A stretch of 64,000 bases of DNA from Desulfobulbus sp. (GTDB lineage Bacteria > Desulfobacterota > Desulfobulbia > Desulfobulbales > Desulfobulbaceae): the NCBI GenBank assembly GCA_031280615.1, contig JAITGO010000017.1, forward strand, positions 310,001 to 374,000, in the 5' to 3' direction. The notes below the pieces were generated by a model that did not search any database, was not told where the DNA came from, and saw nothing but the letters and a program-made list of their open reading frames with translations. Shown piece after piece: positions 53,104 to 62,221 of the stretch (positions within the stretch are counted from its first letter, which is position 1; each line of letters opens with the position of its first letter). The translations under genes and the position numbers were made by a program.

Positions 53104-53931
53104 TTAGAATTTGAAGCGAACAGAAGCAACCACGTTGTGACCGTTGATGCTGTCAGCGAGGTCGGTATCGGCAACACCCAGATACTCGTAACCCAGGTCA
53201 CCGGCGATCTGATCGGTGAAGTTATAGGTGATACCAGCGCCTGCCTTGTAGGCAAAGACGTTGTCGCTGCCATCTACCATTTTGTAGCTGGTAGCGTAGT
53301 TCCCTGCGTTATCGTAAATAGCCAATGTGGTATCCACATCATACTTAGCATAGCCAACACCGGCCATGAAGTAGATCGAGAAGGCATCGTACACTGGCAG
53401 TTCGTAGTAGCCATTGAGGAAGACTGTGGTTATGTCCACGCTACCATCAGTAACTTTCCCAAAACCACCTTGGCGAAATCCAAAGGTGTTGCCATCCTCA
53501 AGATCGGAACCTTGCTTGGCCAGCTCGACCTCAGCGCGGAATTTACCCAGAGCCTGATACATGGCGAACTCGCGTCCGAAGGCAATGGCGCCACCGAAAC
53601 CGGCATCGGAATCAATGTCGTAGCTATTGACGCCAAGAGGACCTTGAACCTTCTGCTCCGTCCAAGCAGCACGTACGCCAAGACGTACATACCATGCATC
53701 GGCAAAAGCCTTCTCGAGATCGGTGATCCGACCCTCATGGTTCTGCAGCTGCTTGCCGTGGGCGCTCAGCTGCTCGTTCTGCTGGGCCTGGGAAGATTGC
53801 AGGTCGTCGATCTGCTTCTGGCATGCTTCCGGACAACCGGGGCCCATTTTCTTGCCGGGGCCGCCTGCCAGAGCAACGCCTGCGGTCAGAACAAATGCGG
53901 ATGCCGCCATGACACTCAATACTTTTTTCAT
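53104..53931 (-). CDS. Outer membrane beta-barrel protein with N-terminal coiled coil
   Basis: 275 aa. Signal peptide (KKVLSVMAASAFVLTAGVAL, cleaved after ALA), a short GGPGKKMGPGCPEACQK stretch with two cysteines, a heptad-type coiled coil (about 38-72: IDDLQSSQAQQNEQLSAHGK, ITDLEKAFADA), and an eight-strand-type barrel ending in VASVRFKF with a terminal phenylalanine, the BAM signal. The coiled coil may trimerise the protein or anchor it in the periplasm. AGGAG/AGGA sites precede ATG 53931. A clear sigma-70 promoter and a strong terminator make it a well-expressed single gene. Confidence 0.85.
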   Translation of the reverse strand: MKKVLSVMAASAFVLTAGVALAGGPGKKMGPGCPEACQKQIDDLQSSQAQQNEQLSAHGKQLQNHEGRITDLEKAFADAWYVRLGVRAAWTEQKVQGPLGVNSYDIDSDAGFGGAIAFGREFAMYQALGKFRAEVELAKQGSDLEDGNTFGFRQGGFGKVTDGSVDITTVFLNGYYELPVYDAFSIYFMAGVGYAKYDVDTTLAIYDNAGNYATSYKMVDGSDNVFAYKAGAGITYNFTDQIAGDLGYEYLGVADTDLADSINGHNVVASVRFKF

Positions 53932-54033
53932 ATTCCTGTCTCCTGTTTTTGGTTGATGATATGTCTGCATGGGCGTTATTGCCCGAGAAGTAAAGTAACT
54001 ACCGTGAAACCTGAGTTTCTCTAGTTGATTCCC

Positions 54034-54062
54034 AATATAACAAAGGAACCTGAGGCTGGCAA
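54034..54062 (-). promoter_or_regulatory. Sigma-70 promoter of the outer membrane protein gene
   Basis: On the minus strand TTGCCA (54062-54057), 17-bp spacer, TATATT (54039-54034); start near 54027 and a leader of about 96 nt. The remaining gap up to 54407 is AT-rich and without a gene. Confidence 0.7.
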
Positions 54063-54407
54063 TACCCTGAATGCAAAAAAATACAAAATTTTGAACGCCC
54101 CGAGAGTATTTTTTGATAACATGCTGTTTTTATTAATATAAAATAAATTAAAATAAAGAAAAAAATTGGACTTTTTGCCAGATGAGAGAGGGGCGTGGAG
54201 CAAAAACTCAAAAAACATGGTCAACGCGTCCCCTGCAACTTGTCTATAAGCGATAAAATTGCGGTACAAGGATCGCCTTGGTTGACCGTTTCACACCTGG
54301 AGAAAAAGGGAGGGATCCTGTCGTTTCTGGGTGCATGCCAACCGTGCCAAGCTTCCGGTTGCTTGACGAAGGGCGCAAGGTCCGCTAAAAGGTCGGGCAG
54401 GGCGCGT

Positions 54408-55622
54408 ATGCGTATGGCGAACACCAACAGTAATTCGTTGAGAGGACGTGTGATTGTTGCAACCGGAATAGAACGTCTTGGCCGCGGAGGCCATCCTTCC
54501 CTGGTCGGCAAACGGCTGGGACTGTTGGCGAACCAAGCTTCGACCGACCGGCATTTTGTCCATGGCCGCGATCTGGTCCGCGCGGCCTATCCTGGTCAGT
54601 TGACGTGCCTCTTTTCGCCGCAGCACGGTTTTTTCAGCGAAAAACAGGACAATATGATCGAGTCCGGCCACGGGATCGACGCGGTGACCGGCCTGCCGGT
54701 GTATTCGCTCTACGGCGAGACCCGCAAACCCTATCCGTCGATGTTTGCCGATATCGATGTCCTGCTGGTCGATCTGATCGACGTCGGCACCCGGGTCTAC
54801 ACCTTTATCTGGACCGTGGTCCATTGTCTGGAAGTCGCGGCAGAGACCGGGGTCAAGGTGGTAGTGCTCGACCGTCCCAATCCTATCGGCGGCCATCTGG
54901 TCGAAGGCAATATCCTGCGGCCCGATTGTGCTTCCTTTGTCGGCCGGTGCGCCATTCCCATGCGCCATGGCCTGACTCTGGGCGAATTGGCCCTGCTGTG
55001 CAACCGGGAATTGGCGATCGATGCCGACCTGGAGGTGATCCGGGCAGAGGGCTGGCGGCGCCACATGTGCTTTCCGGCCATTGGCCAGCCTTGGGTTTTT
55101 CCTTCGCCCAACATGCCGTCCTTTGCCACGGCCCTGGTGTATCCGGGGCAGGTTGTCTGGGAGGGGACCAATATTTCCGAAGGGAGGGGCACGACCCTGC
55201 CCTTTGAGCTTGTTGGCGCGCCGTTTCTCGACCATCGCCAGTTGCTCGACACCCTCCGCACCACCGACCTGCCAGGCTGCATCCTGCGGCCGCTCAGGTT
55301 CGAACCGACCTCGGGGAAGTGGATGGGGCAGGCCTGCGCCGGCTTTCAGATCCACGTGACCGATATCGACGCCTTCAGGCCGTACCGCACCAGCCTGGCC
55401 CTGCTGCAGGCCCTGTTTCGCCTGTATCCCGGACAGTTCGCCTATAAACAGCCGCCGTACGAATATGAGTTCGAGCGGCTGCCCATGGACTTGATCATCG
55501 GCGATCGGGCCGTGCGCGAACACTTGGAAGCCGGGACGCCGGTGGTCGAGTTGGAGCGCGGATGGCATCAGGAACTGGACGAGTACCAACAGCGGTGCCG
55601 CGCTGTTTTGCTTTACGATTGA
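54408..55622 (+). CDS. Exo-beta-N-acetylmuramidase NamZ-like (DUF1343)
   Basis: 404 aa. DUF1343 blocks: [101 protein letters not shown] and [16 protein letters not shown]. Bacillus NamZ removes terminal MurNAc from peptidoglycan fragments, so this protein probably acts in wall recycling. No signal peptide is evident, so it may be cytoplasmic here. Start uncertain: ATG 54408 (AGGG upstream) preferred; the frame stays open to 54195 but the extra residues look non-coding. Confidence 0.85.
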   Translation: MRMANTNSNSLRGRVIVATGIERLGRGGHPSLVGKRLGLLANQASTDRHFVHGRDLVRAAYPGQLTCLFSPQHGFFSEKQDNMIESGHGIDAVTGLPVYSLYGETRKPYPSMFADIDVLLVDLIDVGTRVYTFIWTVVHCLEVAAETGVKVVVLDRPNPIGGHLVEGNILRPDCASFVGRCAIPMRHGLTLGELALLCNRELAIDADLEVIRAEGWRRHMCFPAIGQPWVFPSPNMPSFATALVYPGQVVWEGTNISEGRGTTLPFELVGAPFLDHRQLLDTLRTTDLPGCILRPLRFEPTSGKWMGQACAGFQIHVTDIDAFRPYRTSLALLQALFRLYPGQFAYKQPPYEYEFERLPMDLIIGDRAVREHLEAGTPVVELERGWHQELDEYQQRCRAVLLYD

Positions 55623-55732
55623 GGGAAAGTACAGTATTTTTCCTTGTTTCTGACGATGGAGCAAGTTGTGGAGAAATTGGTGGTGATCCTCCTGTTTTTC
55701 CGATAGGATCTTTTATTCGGAGGAATGCGCAC

Positions 55733-56794
55733 GTGCCCCGCGAATGTAGCTTGCGGCAACTTGCCGATCTGGTGGGTGGCCGGGTGGACGGCGATCCCGA
55801 TCTGGTCGTCCGTGGCCTCAATGGCATCGAATATGCCCAAGCCGGTGAGATCACCTTTATCCTCGACCGCAAACACCTGCCGCTGCCGGAACAGTGCCGA
55901 GCCTCGGCCTGCATTGTGCCCGCCGGCGTCGATCCCCTGGCCATCGCGACCATCGTGGCCGAGCAGCCCGCGGTGGCCGCCGCCCGCATCCATGCCTTTC
56001 TGCTGGCCGAACCTTTCCGGGCCCGGGGCGTCCATCCTTCGGCCGTGCTGGGCGAAGGATGCACCGTTGCCGCCGAGGTGAGCGTCGGCCCCCTGGCTAT
56101 TCTGGGCGACCGGGTGGTGCTCGGCGACCGGGTCACCATCCATGCCGGGGCGGTGATCGGCGACGATACCGTGATCGGCGACGACACCGTCATCCACGCC
56201 AATGTCACGGTGGCCGAGCGATGTACCATCGGCCGGCGGGTGGTGCTCCATCACGGGGCGGTGATCGGCAGCGATGGCTTCGGCTTCGCCACCGACCGCA
56301 TGGGCGTCCATTATAAAAAACCGCAGGTGGGCACGGTCCGGATCGACGACGATGTCGAGATCGGCGCCAATTCCTGCGTCGACCGGGCCGCCTTCGGGGT
56401 GACCTGGATCAAGTCCGGGGCAAGAATCGACAACCTGGTCATGGTCGGCCATAACGTGGTGGTCGGGGAAAACTCGATTCTGGTGGCCCAGGTCGGGATC
56501 GCGGGCAGCACCACCTTGGGCCGCAATGTGGTGCTGGGTGCCAAGGCGGGCGTTGCCGGGCACCTACAGCTGGACGATCGGGTCATGGCGGCGGCGATGA
56601 GCGGCATCCACAACAACCAGCCCAAAGGAGCGATGGTCGGCGGTATTCCGGCCATCGAGGTCAAGAATTGGGGACGCGCCTCGGCCGCCTTCGGCAGGTT
56701 GCCGGAAATGGTCAAGGAATTGCGGCGATTGCGCAAGGAAGTGGACCGGCTCGGCGCTTTGCTTGCATCCACACAACATGAGGAAAAAGAATGA
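55733..56794 (+). CDS. lpxD: UDP-3-O-acylglucosamine N-acyltransferase
   Basis: Third step of lipid A synthesis: adds the N-linked acyl chain. 353 aa (E. coli 341). N-terminal uridine-binding part ([32 protein letters not shown]), then left-handed beta-helix hexapeptide repeats ([20 protein letters not shown]...) with the catalytic histidine region [13 protein letters not shown], and a C-terminal helix with [13 protein letters not shown]. Start GTG 55733 with GGAGG 9 nt upstream. First gene of lpxD-fabZ-lpxA-lpxI, overlapping fabZ by four bases. Confidence 0.95.
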   Translation: MPRECSLRQLADLVGGRVDGDPDLVVRGLNGIEYAQAGEITFILDRKHLPLPEQCRASACIVPAGVDPLAIATIVAEQPAVAAARIHAFLLAEPFRARGVHPSAVLGEGCTVAAEVSVGPLAILGDRVVLGDRVTIHAGAVIGDDTVIGDDTVIHANVTVAERCTIGRRVVLHHGAVIGSDGFGFATDRMGVHYKKPQVGTVRIDDDVEIGANSCVDRAAFGVTWIKSGARIDNLVMVGHNVVVGENSILVAQVGIAGSTTLGRNVVLGAKAGVAGHLQLDDRVMAAAMSGIHNNQPKGAMVGGIPAIEVKNWGRASAAFGRLPEMVKELRRLRKEVDRLGALLASTQHEEKE

Positions 56795-57246
56795 CGACAT
56801 CAGTGCCCGATCTGCAACTGCCCATCGATGTCAAAGGCATCATGGCGATCCTGCCGCACCGCTATCCTTTCCTCCTGGTCGACCGGATTGTCGAGGTGGA
56901 ACAGGGCAAGCACATCGTCGGCATCAAGAACGTCACCATGAACGAGCCGTTTTTCCAAGGCCATTTTCCCGGTGAGCCGGTCATGCCGGGAGTGCTCATC
57001 CTGGAAGCCATGGCCCAGGTCGGCAGTATTCTGGTCTGTCTGTCCGACCAGGAGATGATCGGCCGTCTCGCCTATTTTGCCGGGGTGGACAAGGCCCGTT
57101 TCCGCCGGATTGTCCGCCCGGGCGACCAGTTGGTGCTCAAGCTCGAGATGCTCAAGCAGAAGGGCAAGGTGATCAAGATGGGCGGCCAGGCCCTGGTCGA
57201 TGGGCAATTGGCCGCGGAGGCCGAATTGATGGCCAGTTTCGCCTGA
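56791..57246 (+). CDS. fabZ: 3-hydroxyacyl-ACP dehydratase FabZ
   Basis: Dehydrates beta-hydroxyacyl-ACP in fatty acid elongation and competes with LpxA/LpxD for the 3-hydroxyacyl-ACP pool. 151 aa, usual length. Hot-dog fold with [14 protein letters not shown] (catalytic histidine), [20 protein letters not shown] and the catalytic glutamate in LEAMAQVG. Overlaps lpxD (ATGA) and precedes lpxA by 79 bp. Confidence 0.97.
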   Translation: MTTSVPDLQLPIDVKGIMAILPHRYPFLLVDRIVEVEQGKHIVGIKNVTMNEPFFQGHFPGEPVMPGVLILEAMAQVGSILVCLSDQEMIGRLAYFAGVDKARFRRIVRPGDQLVLKLEMLKQKGKVIKMGGQALVDGQLAAEAELMASFA

Positions 57247-57325
57247 TCCGCCCGAGTCGTTCCGGACGGCCGCCATGCCGGCCGCCCCTTATTTTATATT
57301 GTCTTTATTATCAGGATAGTTCGCC

Positions 57326-58123
57326 ATGCCCATACATCCCACAGCGGTCATCGACCCCAAAGCGGAACTCGACAGTTCGGTGATCGTCGAGCCGTATGCC
57401 GTCATCGACGGTCCCGTCAGAATCGGACCGAAAACCCGGATCTGCGCCCATGCCGTGGTCAGCGGCCACACCACCTTAGGGGCCGGCAACACGATCGGCT
57501 CGTTTGCCACTATCGGCGGGCCGCCCCAAGACATCCATTACCAAGGCGAGCCGACCGAGCTGATCATCGGCGACGGCAACCAGATCCGCGAATACGTTTC
57601 CATCCACCGGGCCACGGTCAAGGCCAGCGGCAAGACCCTGATCGGCAACCACAACATGATCATGGCCTACTGCCACATCGCTCATGATTGCGTTATCGCC
57701 GACCACGTGATCATGGCCAACGTCGCCACCCTGGCCGGGCATGTCGAGATCGGCAGCCACGCCAACCTGGGCGGCCTGGTGGCGGTGCACCAATTCTGCC
57801 GCATCGGCGAGTACGCCTACATCGGCGGCATGTCCGGCATCGGCCTCGACGTGCCGCCCTATGTGATCATGGAAGGCACCCGCAATCAAATGCGCATCGC
57901 CAGCATCAACAAAATCGGCCTGCGCCGTGCCGGCATGGACCGCGAAACCATCAAGCAGCTCGAAGAGGCGTTCCGAATCCTGTTCCGATCCCCGGAAATC
58001 CTGCTCAAGGATGCGCTGGCAAAACTGGAGGAGGAGATGCGCGACTGCGGCCAGGTGCAAAACATGGTGCGATTCTTCCATTCCAGCAAGCGCGGCGTGG
58101 TCAAGCGCACTCTGGATGACTGA
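57326..58123 (+). CDS. lpxA: UDP-N-acetylglucosamine acyltransferase
   Basis: First step of lipid A synthesis. 265 aa. Opens with IHPTAVIDPKAELDSSVIVE, then hexapeptide repeats of the beta-helix; the catalytic histidine lies in MAYCHIAHDCVIADHVIMAN and GGLVAVHQFCRIGEYAYIGG follows; C-terminal helices start with GLRRAGMDRETIKQLEEAF. TTTTATATTGTC...AGGATAG upstream contains the ribosome site. The last eight bases overlap lpxI. Confidence 0.97.
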   Translation: MPIHPTAVIDPKAELDSSVIVEPYAVIDGPVRIGPKTRICAHAVVSGHTTLGAGNTIGSFATIGGPPQDIHYQGEPTELIIGDGNQIREYVSIHRATVKASGKTLIGNHNMIMAYCHIAHDCVIADHVIMANVATLAGHVEIGSHANLGGLVAVHQFCRIGEYAYIGGMSGIGLDVPPYVIMEGTRNQMRIASINKIGLRRAGMDRETIKQLEEAFRILFRSPEILLKDALAKLEEEMRDCGQVQNMVRFFHSSKRGVVKRTLDD

Positions 58124-58964
58124 AGCACACGATACCGCCCCGATCGGCCTGATCGCCGGCGGCGGCCAGTTTCCCCTCCTGTTCGCCGAAGCTGCGCGGG
58201 CCCAGGGCCGCAAAGTGGTGGCTATCGCCCATGTCAACGAGACTGCGACCGAACTGGAAGAATTGGCGGATGTCACCGTCTGGGTCAAGCTCGGGCAGTT
58301 GGGCAAAATCATCTCTTTTTTTCAGCGGGAAAAGGTCCGAGAGGCGGTTTTTGCGGGCACCATCACCAAGACCCGAATTTTTCACGATATTCTTCCCGAT
58401 TTCAAAGGGTTGACCCTGTGGGGCAAGATCGATCGGCGCCAAGATGACGCCATTCTCCGGGCCGTGGCCGCCACCTTGGAGGAGGAGGGTATCCGGGTGC
58501 TGGCTTCCACCTGCTACCTGGATCACCTCTTTTTCCCCCAGGGCGTGCTGACCCGCAGAAAACCCTCGGCCGATCAGATGGACGACATCCGCTTCGGCTG
58601 GACCATTGCCCGCGAAGTGGGGCGGCTCGACATCGGCCAGTGCGTGGTGGTGCGCGGCCGCAGTGTCCTGGCGGTGGAAGCGATCGAGGGTACCGACGCC
58701 ACCATTCGCCGGGGCGGCACCTTGGCCGGTTCCGGGGCAGTGGTGGTCAAGTTGAAAAAACCGAACCAGGATTTCCGTTTCGACCTGCCGGCAACCGGGG
58801 TGACGACCATCGAAACCCTGGCCGCGGTCAAGGGGGCGGTGTTGGCGGTGGAAGCCGGACAATCGCTGATGTTCGACCGGGAGGCCATGGTGACCGCGGC
58901 CGACCGGGCGGGATTGGTGGTGGTGGGACTGAGCGAGAACGGGCAGGGCGAGTTGACCTATTGA
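58116..58964 (+). CDS. lpxI: UDP-2,3-diacylglucosamine pyrophosphatase LpxI
   Basis: Hydrolyses UDP-2,3-diacylglucosamine to lipid X, the step done by LpxH in E. coli. 282 aa. Family blocks: PIGLIAGGGQFPLLFAEAAR, VWVKLGQLGKIISFFQREKV, EAVFAGTITKTRIF, ILRAVAATLEEEGIRVLAST, FGWTIAREVGRLDIGQCVVV, VEAIEGTDATIRRGG and KKPNQDFRFDLPATG with the conserved aspartates. Start ATG 58116 within the end of lpxA, so the two are coupled. LpxI in place of LpxH is usual in alpha- and deltaproteobacteria. Confidence 0.95.
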   Translation: MTEAHDTAPIGLIAGGGQFPLLFAEAARAQGRKVVAIAHVNETATELEELADVTVWVKLGQLGKIISFFQREKVREAVFAGTITKTRIFHDILPDFKGLTLWGKIDRRQDDAILRAVAATLEEEGIRVLASTCYLDHLFFPQGVLTRRKPSADQMDDIRFGWTIAREVGRLDIGQCVVVRGRSVLAVEAIEGTDATIRRGGTLAGSGAVVVKLKKPNQDFRFDLPATGVTTIETLAAVKGAVLAVEAGQSLMFDREAMVTAADRAGLVVVGLSENGQGELTY

Positions 58965-59014
58965 TCGGGCCGAGTCCCTGCGAAAAGGACACCTGCACGG
59001 GCAGGAGGAAAGAC

Positions 59015-60397
59015 ATGGCGGAAATGACGCGAATTAGCGAGATCTTGCGGCAACAACCCCTGGGAGAGCTGGTCGAGGCCCAAGGTTGGCTGCGGACCAG
59101 GCGCGACTCCGGCAGCCTCACCTTTCTCGAACTCAACGATGGCTCCTGTCTGGCCAGTCTCCAGATTCTCGCCGAGGAAGGTCTGGTCAACTACGCGAGC
59201 GAAGTGAAGAAGCTGAGCACCGGCTGCTCGCTCCGGGTTCGGGGCAGGCTGGTGGCCTCGCCGGCCAAGGGCCAGTCGGTGGAGGTCCGGGCGGACTCGA
59301 TCGAGGTGCTCGGTTGGGCCGACCCCGAAACCTATCCGTTGCAGAAAAAGCGGCACAGCTTCGAATTCCTCCGCTCCATCGCCCATCTTCGCCCCCGGAC
59401 CAATGCCCTGGGCGCGGTGGCCAGAATCAGAAGCGCCCTCAACTTCGCCATCCACAGCTTTTTCCGCGAGCAGGGATTCATTTTGGTGCAGACCCCGATC
59501 ATCACCACCTCGGACTGCGAAGGTGCGGGTGAGATGTTCACGGTCACCACCTTGGCCCCGGAGCATGGGCACAAGGGCGATCCCTATGCCGACGATTTTT
59601 TCGGGCGCCGGGCCGGACTGACGGTCAGCGGCCAGTTGCAGGCGGAGATTTTTGCCCTGTCCCATGGCCGGGTCTACACCTTCGGCCCGACCTTCCGGGC
59701 GGAAAATTCGAATACCAGCAGGCACCTGGCCGAGTTCTGGATGCTGGAGCCGGAGATGGCCTTCTGCGATTTGCGTGGCGATATGGAGATGGCCGAGGCC
59801 ATGATCAAGGCGCTGATCGCCTCGGTGCTGGCCGAATGCAGCGAGGATCTCGTCCTGTTCGACCAGCACGTGGCCAAAGGCCTGATCGACAGGCTGACGC
59901 AGGTGCGCGATTGTCCATTCGTCCATCTCACCTACACCGAGGCGGTGGCGGAGTTGCAGCGCTCCCGCCGGGAGTTTGCCTTTCCGGTGCAATGGGGCAC
60001 CGACCTCCAGGCCGAGCACGAGCGCTATCTCTGCGAAGAGGTGGCTCAGGCGCCGGTGATCGTCACCAACTATCCGGAGGCGATCAAACCCTTTTACATG
60101 CGTCTTGACGACGACGGCCGCACCGTGGCGGCCATGGACATCCTGGTGGCCGGCATCGGCGAACTGGTGGGCGGCAGCCAGCGCGAGGAGCGCTATGACG
60201 TGCTGGCCAGGCGGATGGCCGCCGCCGGGCTCGACCTGGAGCAATACGGCTGGTACCTTGACCTGCGCCGGTTCGGCTCCGTGCCCCACGCCGGTTTCGG
60301 GCTTGGCTTCGACCGGCTGGTGCAATTCGTCACCGGCATGCAGAATATCCGCGACGTCATCCCCTTTCCCCGGACCCCGGGGAGCGCGCCCTGCTGA
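59015..60397 (+). CDS. asnS: Asparaginyl-tRNA synthetase
   Basis: Charges tRNA-Asn. 460 aa, class IIb. N-terminal OB anticodon domain (GELVEAQGWLRTRRDSGSL, FLELNDGSCLASLQI), then the catalytic core: motif 1 HSFFREQGFILVQTPIIT, motif 2 FGPTFRAENSNTSRHLAEFW and motif 3 GFGLGFDRLVQFVTG. The E-G-A-G-E-M-F loop is of the AsnRS type. Start ATG 59015 with GGAGG upstream; 50 bp after lpxI, and directly upstream of hflX. Confidence 0.96.
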   Translation: MAEMTRISEILRQQPLGELVEAQGWLRTRRDSGSLTFLELNDGSCLASLQILAEEGLVNYASEVKKLSTGCSLRVRGRLVASPAKGQSVEVRADSIEVLGWADPETYPLQKKRHSFEFLRSIAHLRPRTNALGAVARIRSALNFAIHSFFREQGFILVQTPIITTSDCEGAGEMFTVTTLAPEHGHKGDPYADDFFGRRAGLTVSGQLQAEIFALSHGRVYTFGPTFRAENSNTSRHLAEFWMLEPEMAFCDLRGDMEMAEAMIKALIASVLAECSEDLVLFDQHVAKGLIDRLTQVRDCPFVHLTYTEAVAELQRSRREFAFPVQWGTDLQAEHERYLCEEVAQAPVIVTNYPEAIKPFYMRLDDDGRTVAAMDILVAGIGELVGGSQREERYDVLARRMAAAGLDLEQYGWYLDLRRFGSVPHAGFGLGFDRLVQFVTGMQNIRDVIPFPRTPGSAPC

Positions 60398-60410
60398 TTT
60401 CCCCTCTCAA

Positions 60411-60421
60411 AGGAGTTCGCC

Positions 60422-60424
<3 letters not shown>
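60411..60424 (+). promoter_or_regulatory. Ribosome binding site followed by ATC start codon of hflX
   Basis: AGGAG at 60411-60415 in the sequence CAAAGGAGTTCGCC, then ATC at 60422-60424 with 6 nt spacing. ATC is in frame with conserved HflX N-terminal residues, and no ATG, GTG or TTG exists in the frame between the asnS stop (60395-60397) and a TTG at 60551. Confidence 0.6.
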
Positions 60425-62110
<1,686 letters not shown>

Positions 62111-62142
62111 AAGCGTCCATACCGGTCCCCTGCGATTGAGCG

Positions 62143-62187
62143 TAAAAAAGAGCGCGGCGCGCCGTTACTTCCGGCTGCGCCGCGCTC
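62143..62187 (-). terminator. Rho-independent terminator of the autotransporter gene
   Basis: 11-bp stem GAGCGCGGCGC / GCGCCGCGCTC with a 16-nt loop; the A run 62143-62148 gives a T run on the minus strand. It lies between the convergent hflX and autotransporter genes. Confidence 0.85.
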
Positions 62188-62221
62188 GATGGGATGTGGC
62201 GATTGTTCCTGGCTTGATTCG